The notes beneath the pieces are model-generated. The model saw only the letters and a list, made by a program, of their open reading frames with translations, did no database searches and was not told the origin of the DNA. A DNA stretch of 64,000 nucleotides from Pseudomonas sp. B6002 (lineage in GTDB: Bacteria; Pseudomonadota; Gammaproteobacteria; Pseudomonadales; Pseudomonadaceae), in NCBI RefSeq assembly GCF_013385985.1, contig NZ_JACAOY010000002.1, positions 1 to 64,000 of the forward strand, given 5' to 3'. Positions 28,898 through 40,091 of the stretch are shown piece by piece (position 1 is the stretch's first letter; every line of letters begins with the position of its first letter). The position numbers were made by a program, and so were the translations under genes.

Positions 28898-30295
28898 ATG
28901 CAGCATCCGGCGCGTACCGAACTCTGGGCCATTCTGCGGCTGTCAGGGCCGTTGATTGCCTCACAGTTGGCGCACATGCTGATGGTGCTGACCGACACCC
29001 TGATGATGGCCCGCCTGAGCCCTGAAGCCCTGGCCGGTGGAGGCCTGGGCGCGGCCAGCTATTCCTTTGTGTCGATTTTCTGCATCGGCGTAATTGCTGC
29101 CGTGGGCACCCTGGTGGCCATTCGGCACGGCGCGGGCGATATCGAAGGCGCCACCCGCCTGACCCAGGCCGGGCTTTGGCTGGCGTGGCTGATGGCGCTG
29201 GTGGCGGGCTTACTGCTGTGGAACCTCAAGCCGCTGTTGCTGATGTTTGGCCAGACCGAAGCCAACGTGCACTCGGCCGGGCAGTTCCTGACGATCCTGC
29301 CGTTCGCCCTGCCGGGTTTCCTCAGCTTCATGACGCTGCGCGGTTTTACCAGCGCGATTGGCAAGGCGCAGCCGGTGATGGTGATCAGCCTCGGCGGTGC
29401 GGTGGCCAACTACCTGCTCAACCATGCACTGATCGAAGGCATGTTCGGCCTGCCGAAACTGGGGCTGATGGGCATTGGCCTAGTCACCGCCCTCGTCGCC
29501 AACAGCATGGCCCTGGCGCTGTGGTGGTACATCCGCAGCAACCGGACTTACGTGGCCTACCCGCTGGGCAAAGGCCTGTTGCGCCTCAACACCCAGTATT
29601 TGCGCGAGCTGTGGCGCCTGGGCCTGCCGATTGGCGGCACGTACGCGGTGGAAGTCGGGCTGTTTGCCTTCGCCGCGCTGTGCATGGGCACTATGGGCAG
29701 CACACAGTTGGCGGCGCATCAGATTGCCCTGCAGATCGTGTCGGTGGCCTTCATGGTGCCGGCCGGCATGTCCTATGCGGTGACCATGCGCATCGGCCAG
29801 CATTACGGCGCCGAGCAGTTGCTGCAGGCACGCCTGGCCGGGCGTGTGGGTATCGGGTTTGGCGCGGCAGTGATGCTAGGGTTTGCAGCGGTACTGTGGC
29901 TGTTTTCCGATCCGCTGATCGGACTGTTCCTCGACCATAACGACCCCGCCTTCCACGACGTGATCGTGCTGGCTGTCAGCCTGCTGGCGGTGGCGGCCTG
30001 GTTTGAACTGTTCGACGGCATGCAGACCATCGCGATGGGCTGCATCCGTGGGCTGAAGGACGCCAAGACCACCTTCCTGGTGGGGTTGGGTTGCTATTGG
30101 TTGATTGGCGCGCCGTCGGCGTGGTGGATGGCCTTCCACCTGGGCTGGGGCCCGACCGGGGTGTGGTGGGGGTTGGCCCTGGGCCTGGCCTGCGCGGCCA
30201 TCAGCCTGACGTGGGCATTCGAAGCGAAGATGAAACGCATGATCCGCAAGAACTCTGCGGCTCAAACTGAATTTGGGGCCATGCAGCCTGAATAG
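28898..30295 (+). CDS. MATE family multidrug efflux protein (NorM/PmpM-like)
   Basis: 465-aa multidrug/cation antiporter with 12 predicted membrane helices in two pseudo-repeats (SGPLIASQLAHMLMVLTDTL in the first, LGLPIGGTYAVEVGLFAFAA in the second). NorM-type members export fluoroquinolones, dyes and cationic compounds using H+ or Na+. Two ATGs are possible: 28892 and 28898; the weak GAGTG at 28885-28889 lies 8 bases before 28898, so the second is preferred. Divergent from the LysR gene; followed by two REPINs. Confidence 0.92.
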   Translation: MQHPARTELWAILRLSGPLIASQLAHMLMVLTDTLMMARLSPEALAGGGLGAASYSFVSIFCIGVIAAVGTLVAIRHGAGDIEGATRLTQAGLWLAWLMALVAGLLLWNLKPLLLMFGQTEANVHSAGQFLTILPFALPGFLSFMTLRGFTSAIGKAQPVMVISLGGAVANYLLNHALIEGMFGLPKLGLMGIGLVTALVANSMALALWWYIRSNRTYVAYPLGKGLLRLNTQYLRELWRLGLPIGGTYAVEVGLFAFAALCMGTMGSTQLAAHQIALQIVSVAFMVPAGMSYAVTMRIGQHYGAEQLLQARLAGRVGIGFGAAVMLGFAAVLWLFSDPLIGLFLDHNDPAFHDVIVLAVSLLAVAAWFELFDGMQTIAMGCIRGLKDAKTTFLVGLGCYWLIGAPSAWWMAFHLGWGPTGVWWGLALGLACAAISLTWAFEAKMKRMIRKNSAAQTEFGAMQPE

Positions 30296-30312
30296 AGGAT
30301 GTACCCGATCAA

Positions 30313-30402
30313 TGTAGGAGCTGGCTTGCCGGCGATGGCGGTATACCAGACAACTCATCTGGCGCTGAAATACCGCCATCGCAGGCAAGCCAGCTCCCAC
30401 AG
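30313..30402. repeat. REPIN 5
   Basis: Inverted REP pair with unlike heads: left GTAGGAGCTGGCTTGCCGGCGAT, right ATCGCAGGCAAGCCAGCTCCCAC. First of two REPINs between the convergent MATE and EAL genes. Confidence 0.9.
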
Positions 30403-30482
30403 TTTTATCCGCGTTGTGTCAGACGGCAGCGGCGCAGATCAGGATTATCTGCCTGAAGAAGCTGGGGATCCACCGGTTCAAT

Positions 30483-30572
30483 TGTGGGAGCTGGCTTGCC
30501 TGCGATGGCGGTGTGTCAGATAACTCATCTGGTACTGATACACCGCTATCGCCGGCAAGCCGGCTCCTACAG
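30483..30572. repeat. REPIN 6
   Basis: Inverted REP pair with unlike heads: left GTGGGAGCTGGCTTGCCTGCGAT, right ATCGCCGGCAAGCCGGCTCCTAC. It lies 80 bases after REPIN 5, and its central part (CAGATAACTCATCTGG) closely resembles that of REPIN 5. Confidence 0.9.
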
Positions 30573-30589
30573 TTGATGGGGTTTGCAAT

Positions 30590-32254
30590 TCAACCGAGAA
30601 GGGCTTGTTGGCCTTTGCCGAAGGTCAGGTACTCCACCAGCTCCGGCAACGGCAACGGCTTGCTGATCAGGTAACCCTGGGCCTGGTCGCAGCCAAACAA
30701 ACGCAACAGCGCCAGTTGCTCAGGGGTTTCCACGCCTTCGGCCACCACTTCCAGGTTCAGGTTGTGGGCCAGGTTGATCATCGCGTGCACCAGCTTGCGG
30801 TTCTCTTCGCGCTCTTCCATGCCGCCAACGAAGCTCTTGTCGATCTTCAACAAGGCAATCGGCAGGCTGTTGAGGTGCACGAACGAGGAGAACCCAGTGC
30901 CGAAGTCATCCAGAGAGAAGCGCACACCCAGGCGGCCGAGCGCGTCCATGGTCTGCTTGACCAGGTCACTGCGGCGCATCACGGCGGTTTCGGTCAGCTC
31001 GAACTCCAGCCATTGCGCTTCCACACCACGCTCGGCAATCAGCCGGCTGAGGGTGGAAAGCAACTGGCTGTCCTGGAACTGACGGAACGACAGGTTGACT
31101 GCCATGTGCAACGGCGGCAGGCCGCGCTCGCGCAAGTCCTGCATGTCACGCAGGGCCCGGGAAATCACCCAGTAGCCCAGGGGCACGATCAGGCCGCTCT
31201 GCTCGGCCAGGGGCACGAACTCACTCGGCGGCAACAGGCCGCGCTCGCCGTGGCGCCAGCGCACCAGGGCTTCCAGGCCGACGATATGCCCGTCGTCCAG
31301 ATCCAGGCGCGGTTGGTAATGCAGTTCCAGCTCATCACGGCGCAGGGCGCGGCGCAGTTCGCTTTCCAGGTCGGCCAGGCTGCGCGCGTTGCGGTTGATG
31401 CGTTCGTTGAAGATATGAAAGGTACAGCCCTGGGTGCTCTTGGCTTGCTGCATGGCGATATGCGCGTGCCACATCAGCGGGTCGGCACCGGCGCGGGCGC
31501 GGGCATGGGCCACGCCCAGGCTGCAGCCGATCAGCAGGCTCTCGCCATCCACCCAATAGGGTTCGGCCATGACTTCGGTGATGCGCTCGGCCATCCATTC
31601 GGCGCGCTGGGGTGCACGGCGGGTGTCGATCAGCAGGGCGAATTCATCGCTGCCAAGGCGCGCCAGTTGATCCCCGGCCTCAAGCTGGCTTTTGAGACGC
31701 GAGACCACTTGCAGGATCAGCCGGTCACCGGCCTGGTGGCCAAGGGCGTCGTTGGCGTGGCGGAAGTTGTCGAGGTCCAGGTGACAGAGGGCCAGGCCGC
31801 GGCCTTCGTTCTCGGCCAGCCGCGCCGCCAGCAGGGTCTGGAAACCCTGGCGATTGGCGATTCCGGTGAGCGGGTCCTGTTCGGCCAGGCGCTGCAAGGT
31901 GTTTTCCAGAACGCCCCGCTCGCGCACATGGCGCAGGCAGCGGCGCAATGTATCGGCATCCAATACATCACGGATCAACCAATCGCTGACACCGAGGGGA
32001 GAAACCAGCGGTTCCTGCTCCAGCAGCAATACACAAGGCAAGCTGCAGCGGCCCGGGCCAGGTTGCAGGTGGGGGGTGGTCAATAGCACGGCACCGTGGT
32101 CGTCATCGAACAGACGGCTCACGGAATCCCAATTTGGCGCGCTGATCAGCACAGCCCCATCGCCCATCGGCGCCAGGCACTCGCGCAATAACGCTGCCCA
32201 CGCTGGCTCATCGGCCAGTAGCAGCAAACGCAAGGGTTCGACAGGCGTAGACAA
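30590..32254 (-). CDS. c-di-GMP phosphodiesterase with degenerate GGDEF and receiver-like domains
   Basis: 554-aa soluble protein: receiver-like N-terminus (about 8-110), GGDEF domain (about 120-285) and EAL domain (about 297-545). The cyclase signature is degenerate (RLGSDEF, S in place of the second G), while the EAL domain keeps E328-A329-L330, LSLDDFGTGFSSF, KIDKSFV, EGVETPEQ and QGYLISKP, so hydrolysis of c-di-GMP is expected and synthesis is not. By position next to rep it corresponds to P. aeruginosa PA5295, an active phosphodiesterase (ProE). The start is TTG (32252-32254) with GGGAG 5 bases upstream. The receiver region lacks a clear phospho-acceptor Asp. Confidence 0.9.
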   Translation of the reverse strand: MSTPVEPLRLLLLADEPAWAALLRECLAPMGDGAVLISAPNWDSVSRLFDDDHGAVLLTTPHLQPGPGRCSLPCVLLLEQEPLVSPLGVSDWLIRDVLDADTLRRCLRHVRERGVLENTLQRLAEQDPLTGIANRQGFQTLLAARLAENEGRGLALCHLDLDNFRHANDALGHQAGDRLILQVVSRLKSQLEAGDQLARLGSDEFALLIDTRRAPQRAEWMAERITEVMAEPYWVDGESLLIGCSLGVAHARARAGADPLMWHAHIAMQQAKSTQGCTFHIFNERINRNARSLADLESELRRALRRDELELHYQPRLDLDDGHIVGLEALVRWRHGERGLLPPSEFVPLAEQSGLIVPLGYWVISRALRDMQDLRERGLPPLHMAVNLSFRQFQDSQLLSTLSRLIAERGVEAQWLEFELTETAVMRRSDLVKQTMDALGRLGVRFSLDDFGTGFSSFVHLNSLPIALLKIDKSFVGGMEEREENRKLVHAMINLAHNLNLEVVAEGVETPEQLALLRLFGCDQAQGYLISKPLPLPELVEYLTFGKGQQALLG

Positions 32255-32509
32255 GCTAGCTCCCTAGACTCTGCAAGAATTCGTTGGCGGCGGGCATTAT
32301 GACGTGCGGTCTGATAATCACCAATGATAGGGGTTATCAAATACGCCGATTACAAACAATAGTCGCAAATGCCCGTACATCCTGCGGCAAAGTATCAAAA
32401 CCGGCAAATTTAGATCGAGTGGTACGTCACACTGTCGTTCTGACAGAGCAGAATCCTGCGAGCCTGTTAAAATGCCCGCCCTTTTGAATAACGACTCCTG
32501 AAATTCTGT

Positions 32510-35150
<2,641 letters not shown>

Positions 35151-35160
35151 CACCAAATCC

Positions 35161-35246
35161 CTGTAGGAGCCGGCTTGCCGGCGATGGCGGCCTTGAGTCT
35201 TGTGATGACTTCAAGGACCTCATCGCCGGCAAGCCGGCTCCTACAG
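35161..35246. repeat. REPIN 7
   Basis: Inverted REP pair with matching heads (GTAGGAGCCGGCTTGCCGGCGAT and its complement) between convergent xpt and the acetyl-CoA hydrolase gene. Confidence 0.92.
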
Positions 35247-35263
35247 GGAGGTTGTGGTGGCTG

Positions 35264-37186
35264 TTAGTGTGCGGTGGCCTGTAGGCCGGCGAGTAGCAGG
35301 CGCTGGTAGAGGTCTTCTTTCAAGCCTTCGGGTTTATCCAACCCCATCCGCTTCAAATGCCCGGGAAACGCCTCCGGCTCCGGCGCGTCCAACGCAGCCT
35401 TGCCCAACTCCAGAATCTCCGTCAGCTTGAATTTGCTCTTGAGCCAGTTCAACGCCCGCAACAGATCCCGCTCTTCCTCCGTGAAATCGCTGCCCAGCGG
35501 GTACTCCGGAAACAACCGTCGATGCCGCGCCTGAATGCCCTTGAGCCGTTCCGGGGTGTTGTCGGTAAAACGCGGCTCCAACTGGAAACCCTCGGGCAGC
35601 TTGCCGGCCTTTTGCGCCTGCTCGATCAAATCATCCTGGAAGCGTGAGTCAGTGATCTTGAGCAACGCCTCGATCACGTTGGCATCCGTCTGACCGCGCA
35701 AGTCGGCAATACCATATTCGGTGATGACAATGTCCCGCAGGTGTCGCGGAATGGTGCAGTGGCCGTAGTCCCAGACGATATTGGAACTCACCTCTCCCGC
35801 CGATTCGCGCCAGCTGCGCAAAATCAGGATCGAGCGCGCCCCTTCCAGTGCATGGCCCTGGGCGACAAAGTTGTATTGCCCGCCCACGCCACTGAGTACG
35901 CGGCCGTCTTCCAGCTGGTCGGCAACGCCCGCGCCCAGCAGCGTGACCATGATCGCGCTGTTGATAAACCGTGCATCCAGGCGCTGCAGGCGCTTGAGTT
36001 CTTCCTGGCCGTACAGCTCGTTGATGTAGCTGATGCGGGTCATGTTGAATTCGAGACGCTTGGCGTGGGTCATTTCCTGCAAACGCTGGTAAAAACTGCG
36101 CGGCCCGAGGAAGAAACCTCCATGGATCGATACACCGTCGGGCTGCGCGGCGTCGTCCAGCGTGCCGGCGTTGGCCTGCTCCTGGGTGGCCACATCCGGG
36201 TACACCTTGCGCCGTACGATCCCGGCATCCGCCAGCACGAGCAAGCCGTTGACGAACATCTCGCTGCAGCCATACAGGCCCCGCGCAAACGGCGCGACGC
36301 CACCTTCATGGCTGATCAGCGGCGCCCACTGGTACACATCAAGGTCGGTCAGCAACAAGCGGTAGGCTTCGTTATCAGCCTGACGGGCCAGCAACGCGGC
36401 GGTCAACGCATCGCCCATGGAGCCGATGCCGATCTGCAACGTGCCGCCATCGCGCACCAGCGTGCTGGCATGCAGACCGATGAAATGGTCCTGGAACCCC
36501 ACCGGCATGTTCGGTGTGGAGAACAGCGTGGTGCTGTCTTTTTCATCGATCAGGTAATCGAACGCGTCCATGCCCAGCTCGGAATCCCCCGGCATGTAGG
36601 GTAAGTCGCTGTGGACCTGGCCCACCACCAGGATGGTTTCCCCGGCGTCGCGGCGCTTAGCGATCATCGGTAGCAGGTCGAGGGTGATATCCGGGTTGCA
36701 GCTCAGGCTCAGGCGATCGGGGTGTTCGGCACTGCTGGCGACCAGTTGCGCCACCAAGTTCAGGCCGGCGGCGTTGATGTCGCGCGCAGCGTGGCTGTAG
36801 TTGCTGCTGACGTAGTCCTGCTGCGCCGAACGGCTGTGGAGCAAACTACCAGGCTGCATGAAGAACTGCTGAACGCGAATATTGGTCGGCAGGCTGTCTT
36901 TGTGCAGGTCAGCGAGGAAATCCAACTCGGGGTAATCGCCGAACACTCGCTCGATAAAAGGCCCGAGAAAGCGCTTCTGCAAACCATCACCAAAAGGCGG
37001 ACGACCCAGGCTCAAGGCGGTGTAGATCGTCAGTTGCCGCTCTGGCAACTTGGCGATACGCCGGTACAGCGCGTTGACGAACAGGTTGGGCTTGCCCAGG
37101 CCCAACGGCATGCCCATGTGGATATGCGCCGGCAAGCGCGCCAGTACGTCGTCAACTGCTTGCTCGATTGAACACAACTGCACCAT
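35264..37186 (-). CDS. Acetyl-CoA hydrolase/transferase family protein
   Basis: 640-aa family I CoA-transferase-like protein. The N-terminal region HIHMGMPLGLGKPNLFVNALYRR and the C-terminal AcetylCoA_hyd_C part, with SGVGGQYNFVAQGHAL and VITEYGIADLRGQTD, are hallmark segments; the E in VITEYG is the probable catalytic glutamate. Longer than the ~500-aa acetate-type enzymes, with an extra C-terminal stretch (about 540-640). The acyl-CoA substrate is unknown. A clean GGAGG lies 6 bases before the ATG at 37184-37186. Located between xpt and cytochrome c5. Confidence 0.87.
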   Translation of the reverse strand: MVQLCSIEQAVDDVLARLPAHIHMGMPLGLGKPNLFVNALYRRIAKLPERQLTIYTALSLGRPPFGDGLQKRFLGPFIERVFGDYPELDFLADLHKDSLPTNIRVQQFFMQPGSLLHSRSAQQDYVSSNYSHAARDINAAGLNLVAQLVASSAEHPDRLSLSCNPDITLDLLPMIAKRRDAGETILVVGQVHSDLPYMPGDSELGMDAFDYLIDEKDSTTLFSTPNMPVGFQDHFIGLHASTLVRDGGTLQIGIGSMGDALTAALLARQADNEAYRLLLTDLDVYQWAPLISHEGGVAPFARGLYGCSEMFVNGLLVLADAGIVRRKVYPDVATQEQANAGTLDDAAQPDGVSIHGGFFLGPRSFYQRLQEMTHAKRLEFNMTRISYINELYGQEELKRLQRLDARFINSAIMVTLLGAGVADQLEDGRVLSGVGGQYNFVAQGHALEGARSILILRSWRESAGEVSSNIVWDYGHCTIPRHLRDIVITEYGIADLRGQTDANVIEALLKITDSRFQDDLIEQAQKAGKLPEGFQLEPRFTDNTPERLKGIQARHRRLFPEYPLGSDFTEEERDLLRALNWLKSKFKLTEILELGKAALDAPEPEAFPGHLKRMGLDKPEGLKEDLYQRLLLAGLQATAH

Positions 37187-37280
37187 CCGATCCTCCCGAA
37201 CATTCCATGATTAGGGGTTGGACCGAGCTTGCCGGGTCTTTGCTGCAATGAACAGCGTTGAAACACAAATCGCGGGCACA

Positions 37281-37308
37281 AAAAAAGCCGCTTAAAAGCG
37301 GCTTTTTT
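37281..37308. terminator. Bidirectional Rho-independent terminator
   Basis: Stem AAAAAAGCCGCTT (37281-37293) with AAGCGGCTTTTTT (37296-37308). It ends the minus-strand cytochrome c5 gene just upstream of the acetyl-CoA hydrolase gene. Confidence 0.88.
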
Positions 37309-37324
37309 GGCGAAGATCGGTTGA

Positions 37325-37750
37325 TCAGAGGCCGGACATCTTCTTGATTGCGCCTTTGAGGTCATCATCCGAGCAATCGGCGCAGGTGCCTTTGGGCGGC
37401 ATGGCGTTCAGGCCGGTGATGGCCTTGGCCAGCAGGCCGTCGAGGCCACCCTGGTGGTCGGCGCGGTCTTTCCAGGCGGCGGTGTCACCTATTTTCGGGG
37501 CGCCCAGCAAACCAGTACCGTGGCACGCGTTGCAGTGCTTGGCGATCACGTCGTCCGGGGTCTTGGCAGCACCGCCGCCACCTGCGGCCACAGCCACTTC
37601 CATGCCCTTGCATTCCTGGCCCTGGACACAGACCTGGCCCACGGGCTCCAGGCGCTTGGCAATTTCATCATTGGTCGCAGCTTGAGCGCTGACAGCCCAT
37701 AGGGCCAGTACGGTTGCTGGTGCAGCCAGCATTTTCATAATTAGGTTCAC
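37325..37750 (-). CDS. cycB: Cytochrome c5
   Basis: Periplasmic mono-haem c-type cytochrome. Signal peptide with the core MLAAPATVLALWAVSAQA, then a glycine-rich linker and the haem site CNACH (C73, C76, H77), with axial Met in LNAMPPKG and an extra C-x2-C pair near the end (GTCADCSDD), as in cytochrome c5. The start is either GTG at 37748-37750, with GAGGGTG well placed upstream, or ATG at 37736-37738; both leave an intact signal peptide. Single gene with its own terminator. Confidence 0.92.
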   Translation of the reverse strand: MNLIMKMLAAPATVLALWAVSAQAATNDEIAKRLEPVGQVCVQGQECKGMEVAVAAGGGGAAKTPDDVIAKHCNACHGTGLLGAPKIGDTAAWKDRADHQGGLDGLLAKAITGLNAMPPKGTCADCSDDDLKGAIKKMSGL

Positions 37751-37808
37751 GCGTTCACCCTCAATGGTGGCTATTCACGCCTGCGGCCACGGTTTCGCAG
37801 GCGGCGAA

Positions 37809-37837
37809 AGTATAACGGTTAGCCCGCCTGGCCGAAA
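37809..37837 (-). promoter_or_regulatory. Candidate promoter of cytochrome c5 gene
   Basis: On the minus strand, a -10 TATACT (plus 37809-37814) has a weak -35 TTTCGG (plus 37832-37837) at 17-base spacing, about 60 bases upstream of the start codon. Confidence 0.35.
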
Positions 37838-37919
37838 CAACCCTATTAAATAAAGGGAGATTCGGCGTCACGGTTACAGCTGCGGGTGTGTCTGCAACGC
37901 TGGCAGCACGCCTCTTCTG

Positions 37920-38468
37920 TCAAAAGTTCGCCGGTGTGGCTGCGCTGATTAGTCGCGCCGGCACATCGAACGGGTTGCGAAAACGATGGGGCTTGGTGCT
38001 TTCAAAGTAGTAGCTATCGCCGGCTTCGAGCACAAAAGTTTCAAGACCGACCACCAATTCCAGGCGGCCCTCCACCAGAATCCCGGTTTCTTCGCCCTCA
38101 TGGGTGAGCATTTCTTCGCCGGTGTCGGCGCCTGGCGGGTAGATCTCGTTCAGGAACGCAATTGCCCGGCTGGGGTGCGCCCGGCCTACCAGCTTCATGG
38201 TGACGGCACCGTCGGAGATGTCGATCAGCTCATTGGCTTTATAGACGATCTGCGTCGGTATTTCCTGGAGGATCTCCTCGGAAAAGAACTCGACCATGGA
38301 CATGGGGATACCACCCAGCACCTTGCGCAAGGAGCTGATCGAGGGGCTGACGCTGTTTTTTTCGATCATCGAAATGGTGCTGTTGGTGACACCCGCACGC
38401 TTGGCGAGCTCACGCTGGGAAAGACCCTTGAGTTTACGGATGGATTGCAGTCGTTCGCCGACGTCCAA
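37920..38468 (-). CDS. pauR: PauR/PuuR-type HTH-cupin regulator
   Basis: 182-aa regulator: N-terminal Cro/C1-type HTH (SQRELAKRAGVTNSTISMIEKNSVSPSI) and C-terminal cupin (about 105-180; GEETGILVEGRLELVVG). In P. aeruginosa, PauR represses polyamine catabolic (pau) genes and lies beside dadX, as here. The start appears to be TTG (38466-38468), compensated by a perfect AGGAGG (plus 38477-38485). The nearby PauB-like and KauB genes are likely targets (inference). The same strand as dadX, 116 bases downstream of it. Confidence 0.85.
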   Translation of the reverse strand: MDVGERLQSIRKLKGLSQRELAKRAGVTNSTISMIEKNSVSPSISSLRKVLGGIPMSMVEFFSEEILQEIPTQIVYKANELIDISDGAVTMKLVGRAHPSRAIAFLNEIYPPGADTGEEMLTHEGEETGILVEGRLELVVGLETFVLEAGDSYYFESTKPHRFRNPFDVPARLISAATPANF

Positions 38469-38584
38469 TGCAGGAGCCTCCTAGGATTCAGGCGTTGTTG
38501 TAATTGAGCGTTATCATGGCGACAGCGTTCAGTATTTACAACACTTGGGCCTAAATCCCGGGCACCTGCGTTCGTACCCGGCGG

Positions 38585-39658
38585 TCAAGCGCCGGAATAG
38601 AGCCTTGGCACGCGGCGCAGGTTGCAGAAGATCTGGTAGGGAATGGTCTCGGCGGCCACCGCAACATCACTGGCCAGGATGTTTTTGCCCCACAACTCCA
38701 CCGTAGAACCAAGGCCAGCCTGAGGCACGTCCGTCAGGTCGATGCACAGCATGTCCATCGAAACGCGGCCGAGCAATTGGCTGCGTTGACCGGCGACCAG
38801 TACCGGCGTGCCGGTCGGCGCATGACGCGGATAGCCATCGGCATAGCCCATGGCAACCACGCCAATGCGCATCGGCTTGGGCGTTATGAACTTGGCGCCA
38901 TAGCCCACCGGCTCGCCGGCCGGCAGCTCACGCACAGAGATCACTTTGGACTCCAGGGTCATCACCGGCTGCAAACGTGCGGCCACCGCCTGGTCTTCGC
39001 CAAACGGCGTGGCGCCGTAGAGCATGATGCCCGGGCGTACCCAGTCGCTGGACACATTCGGCCAGCCCATCACCGACGGCGAGTTACGCAGGCTGACGTC
39101 GGCCGACAAACCTTGGCGCGCCGCTTCAAACACCGCCACTTGTTCATTGCTGCGCACGCAGTCGAGTTCATCGGCGCGGGCGAAGTGGCTCATCAAGACG
39201 ATCTTGGCGACTTTGCCACTGGCCAGCAGGCGCTGGTACGCCTCGTGGTAATCCTTGGGATGCAAGCCAACCCGATGCATGCCGGAGTCGAGCTTGAGCC
39301 AGACGGTCAGCGGCTTGCTCAGCCTGGCCTGCTCGATCGCCTCCAGCTGCCACAACGAATGCACCACGCACCAAAAATCATGCTCGTTGATCAGCGGCAG
39401 CTCGTCGGCCTCAAAAAAGCCTTCGAGCAACAGCACTGGCGCCCGGATGCCGGCGGCGCGCAGCTCCAGTGCCTCTTCGATGCACGCCACGGCAAACCCG
39501 TCGGCCTCGGCTTCCAACGCCTGGGCCACGCGCACGGCGCCATGGCCGTAGGCATCGGCCTTGACCACGGCAAGCGCCTTGGCCCCCGTGACTTCACGGG
39601 CCAATTGGTAGTTGTGGCGCAGGGCTTGGAGATCGATCAGGGCACGGGCAGGACGCAT
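38585..39658 (-). CDS. dadX: Catabolic alanine racemase DadX
   Basis: PLP enzyme interconverting L- and D-alanine (357 aa). PLP lysine K33 in [10 protein letters not shown]; catalytic tyrosine region [22 protein letters not shown] and [13 protein letters not shown] complete the fold. Third gene of dadA-ridA-dadX, feeding D-alanine to DadA. Confidence 0.95.
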   Translation of the reverse strand: MRPARALIDLQALRHNYQLAREVTGAKALAVVKADAYGHGAVRVAQALEAEADGFAVACIEEALELRAAGIRAPVLLLEGFFEADELPLINEHDFWCVVHSLWQLEAIEQARLSKPLTVWLKLDSGMHRVGLHPKDYHEAYQRLLASGKVAKIVLMSHFARADELDCVRSNEQVAVFEAARQGLSADVSLRNSPSVMGWPNVSSDWVRPGIMLYGATPFGEDQAVAARLQPVMTLESKVISVRELPAGEPVGYGAKFITPKPMRIGVVAMGYADGYPRHAPTGTPVLVAGQRSQLLGRVSMDMLCIDLTDVPQAGLGSTVELWGKNILASDVAVAAETIPYQIFCNLRRVPRLYSGA

Positions 39659-39737
39659 GGCGGCAGGCTTCTAGGCGGCAGAGTGAAGAAAAACCGGCAC
39701 CGACCAACAACGTCGGCACCGGGAGAGGGATCCAGGT

Positions 39738-40091
39738 TTAAGGCAGCGCCGCCACGACGGACAGCTCTACCAGGATTTCCGGTTCGCACAGCTTGGCTTC
39801 AACCGTGGCACGGGCCGGAGCGACGCCCTTGGGCAGCCACTTGTCCCACACCGCGTTCATGCCGGCGAAGTCGGCGTCGATGTCTTTGAGGTAGATCGTC
39901 ACCGACAGCAACTTGCTCTTGTCGGTGCCAGCCAGGTCCAGCAAACGCTCGATATTGGCCAGGGTTTCACGGGTCTGCTGTTCAATTCCGGCACTCATGT
40001 CGTCGCCGACTTGCCCTGCCAGGTATACGGTGCCGCTGTGGACAACGATCTGGCTCATGCGCTCATTGGTGAGCTGGCGCTGGATTGACAT
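39738..40091 (-). CDS. ridA: RidA family enamine/imine deaminase
   Basis: 117-aa RidA (YjgF) protein that hydrolyses reactive enamine/imine intermediates of PLP and amino-acid oxidase reactions. Key arginine in [10 protein letters not shown] and the [14 protein letters not shown] strand are present. The ATG at 40089-40091 is chosen ([15 protein letters not shown]), overlapping the dadA 3' end by 29 bases, so translation is coupled. Placing an imine hydrolase between DadA and DadX is chemically sensible because DadA makes 2-imino acids. Confidence 0.94.
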   Translation of the reverse strand: MSIQRQLTNERMSQIVVHSGTVYLAGQVGDDMSAGIEQQTRETLANIERLLDLAGTDKSKLLSVTIYLKDIDADFAGMNAVWDKWLPKGVAPARATVEAKLCEPEILVELSVVAALP

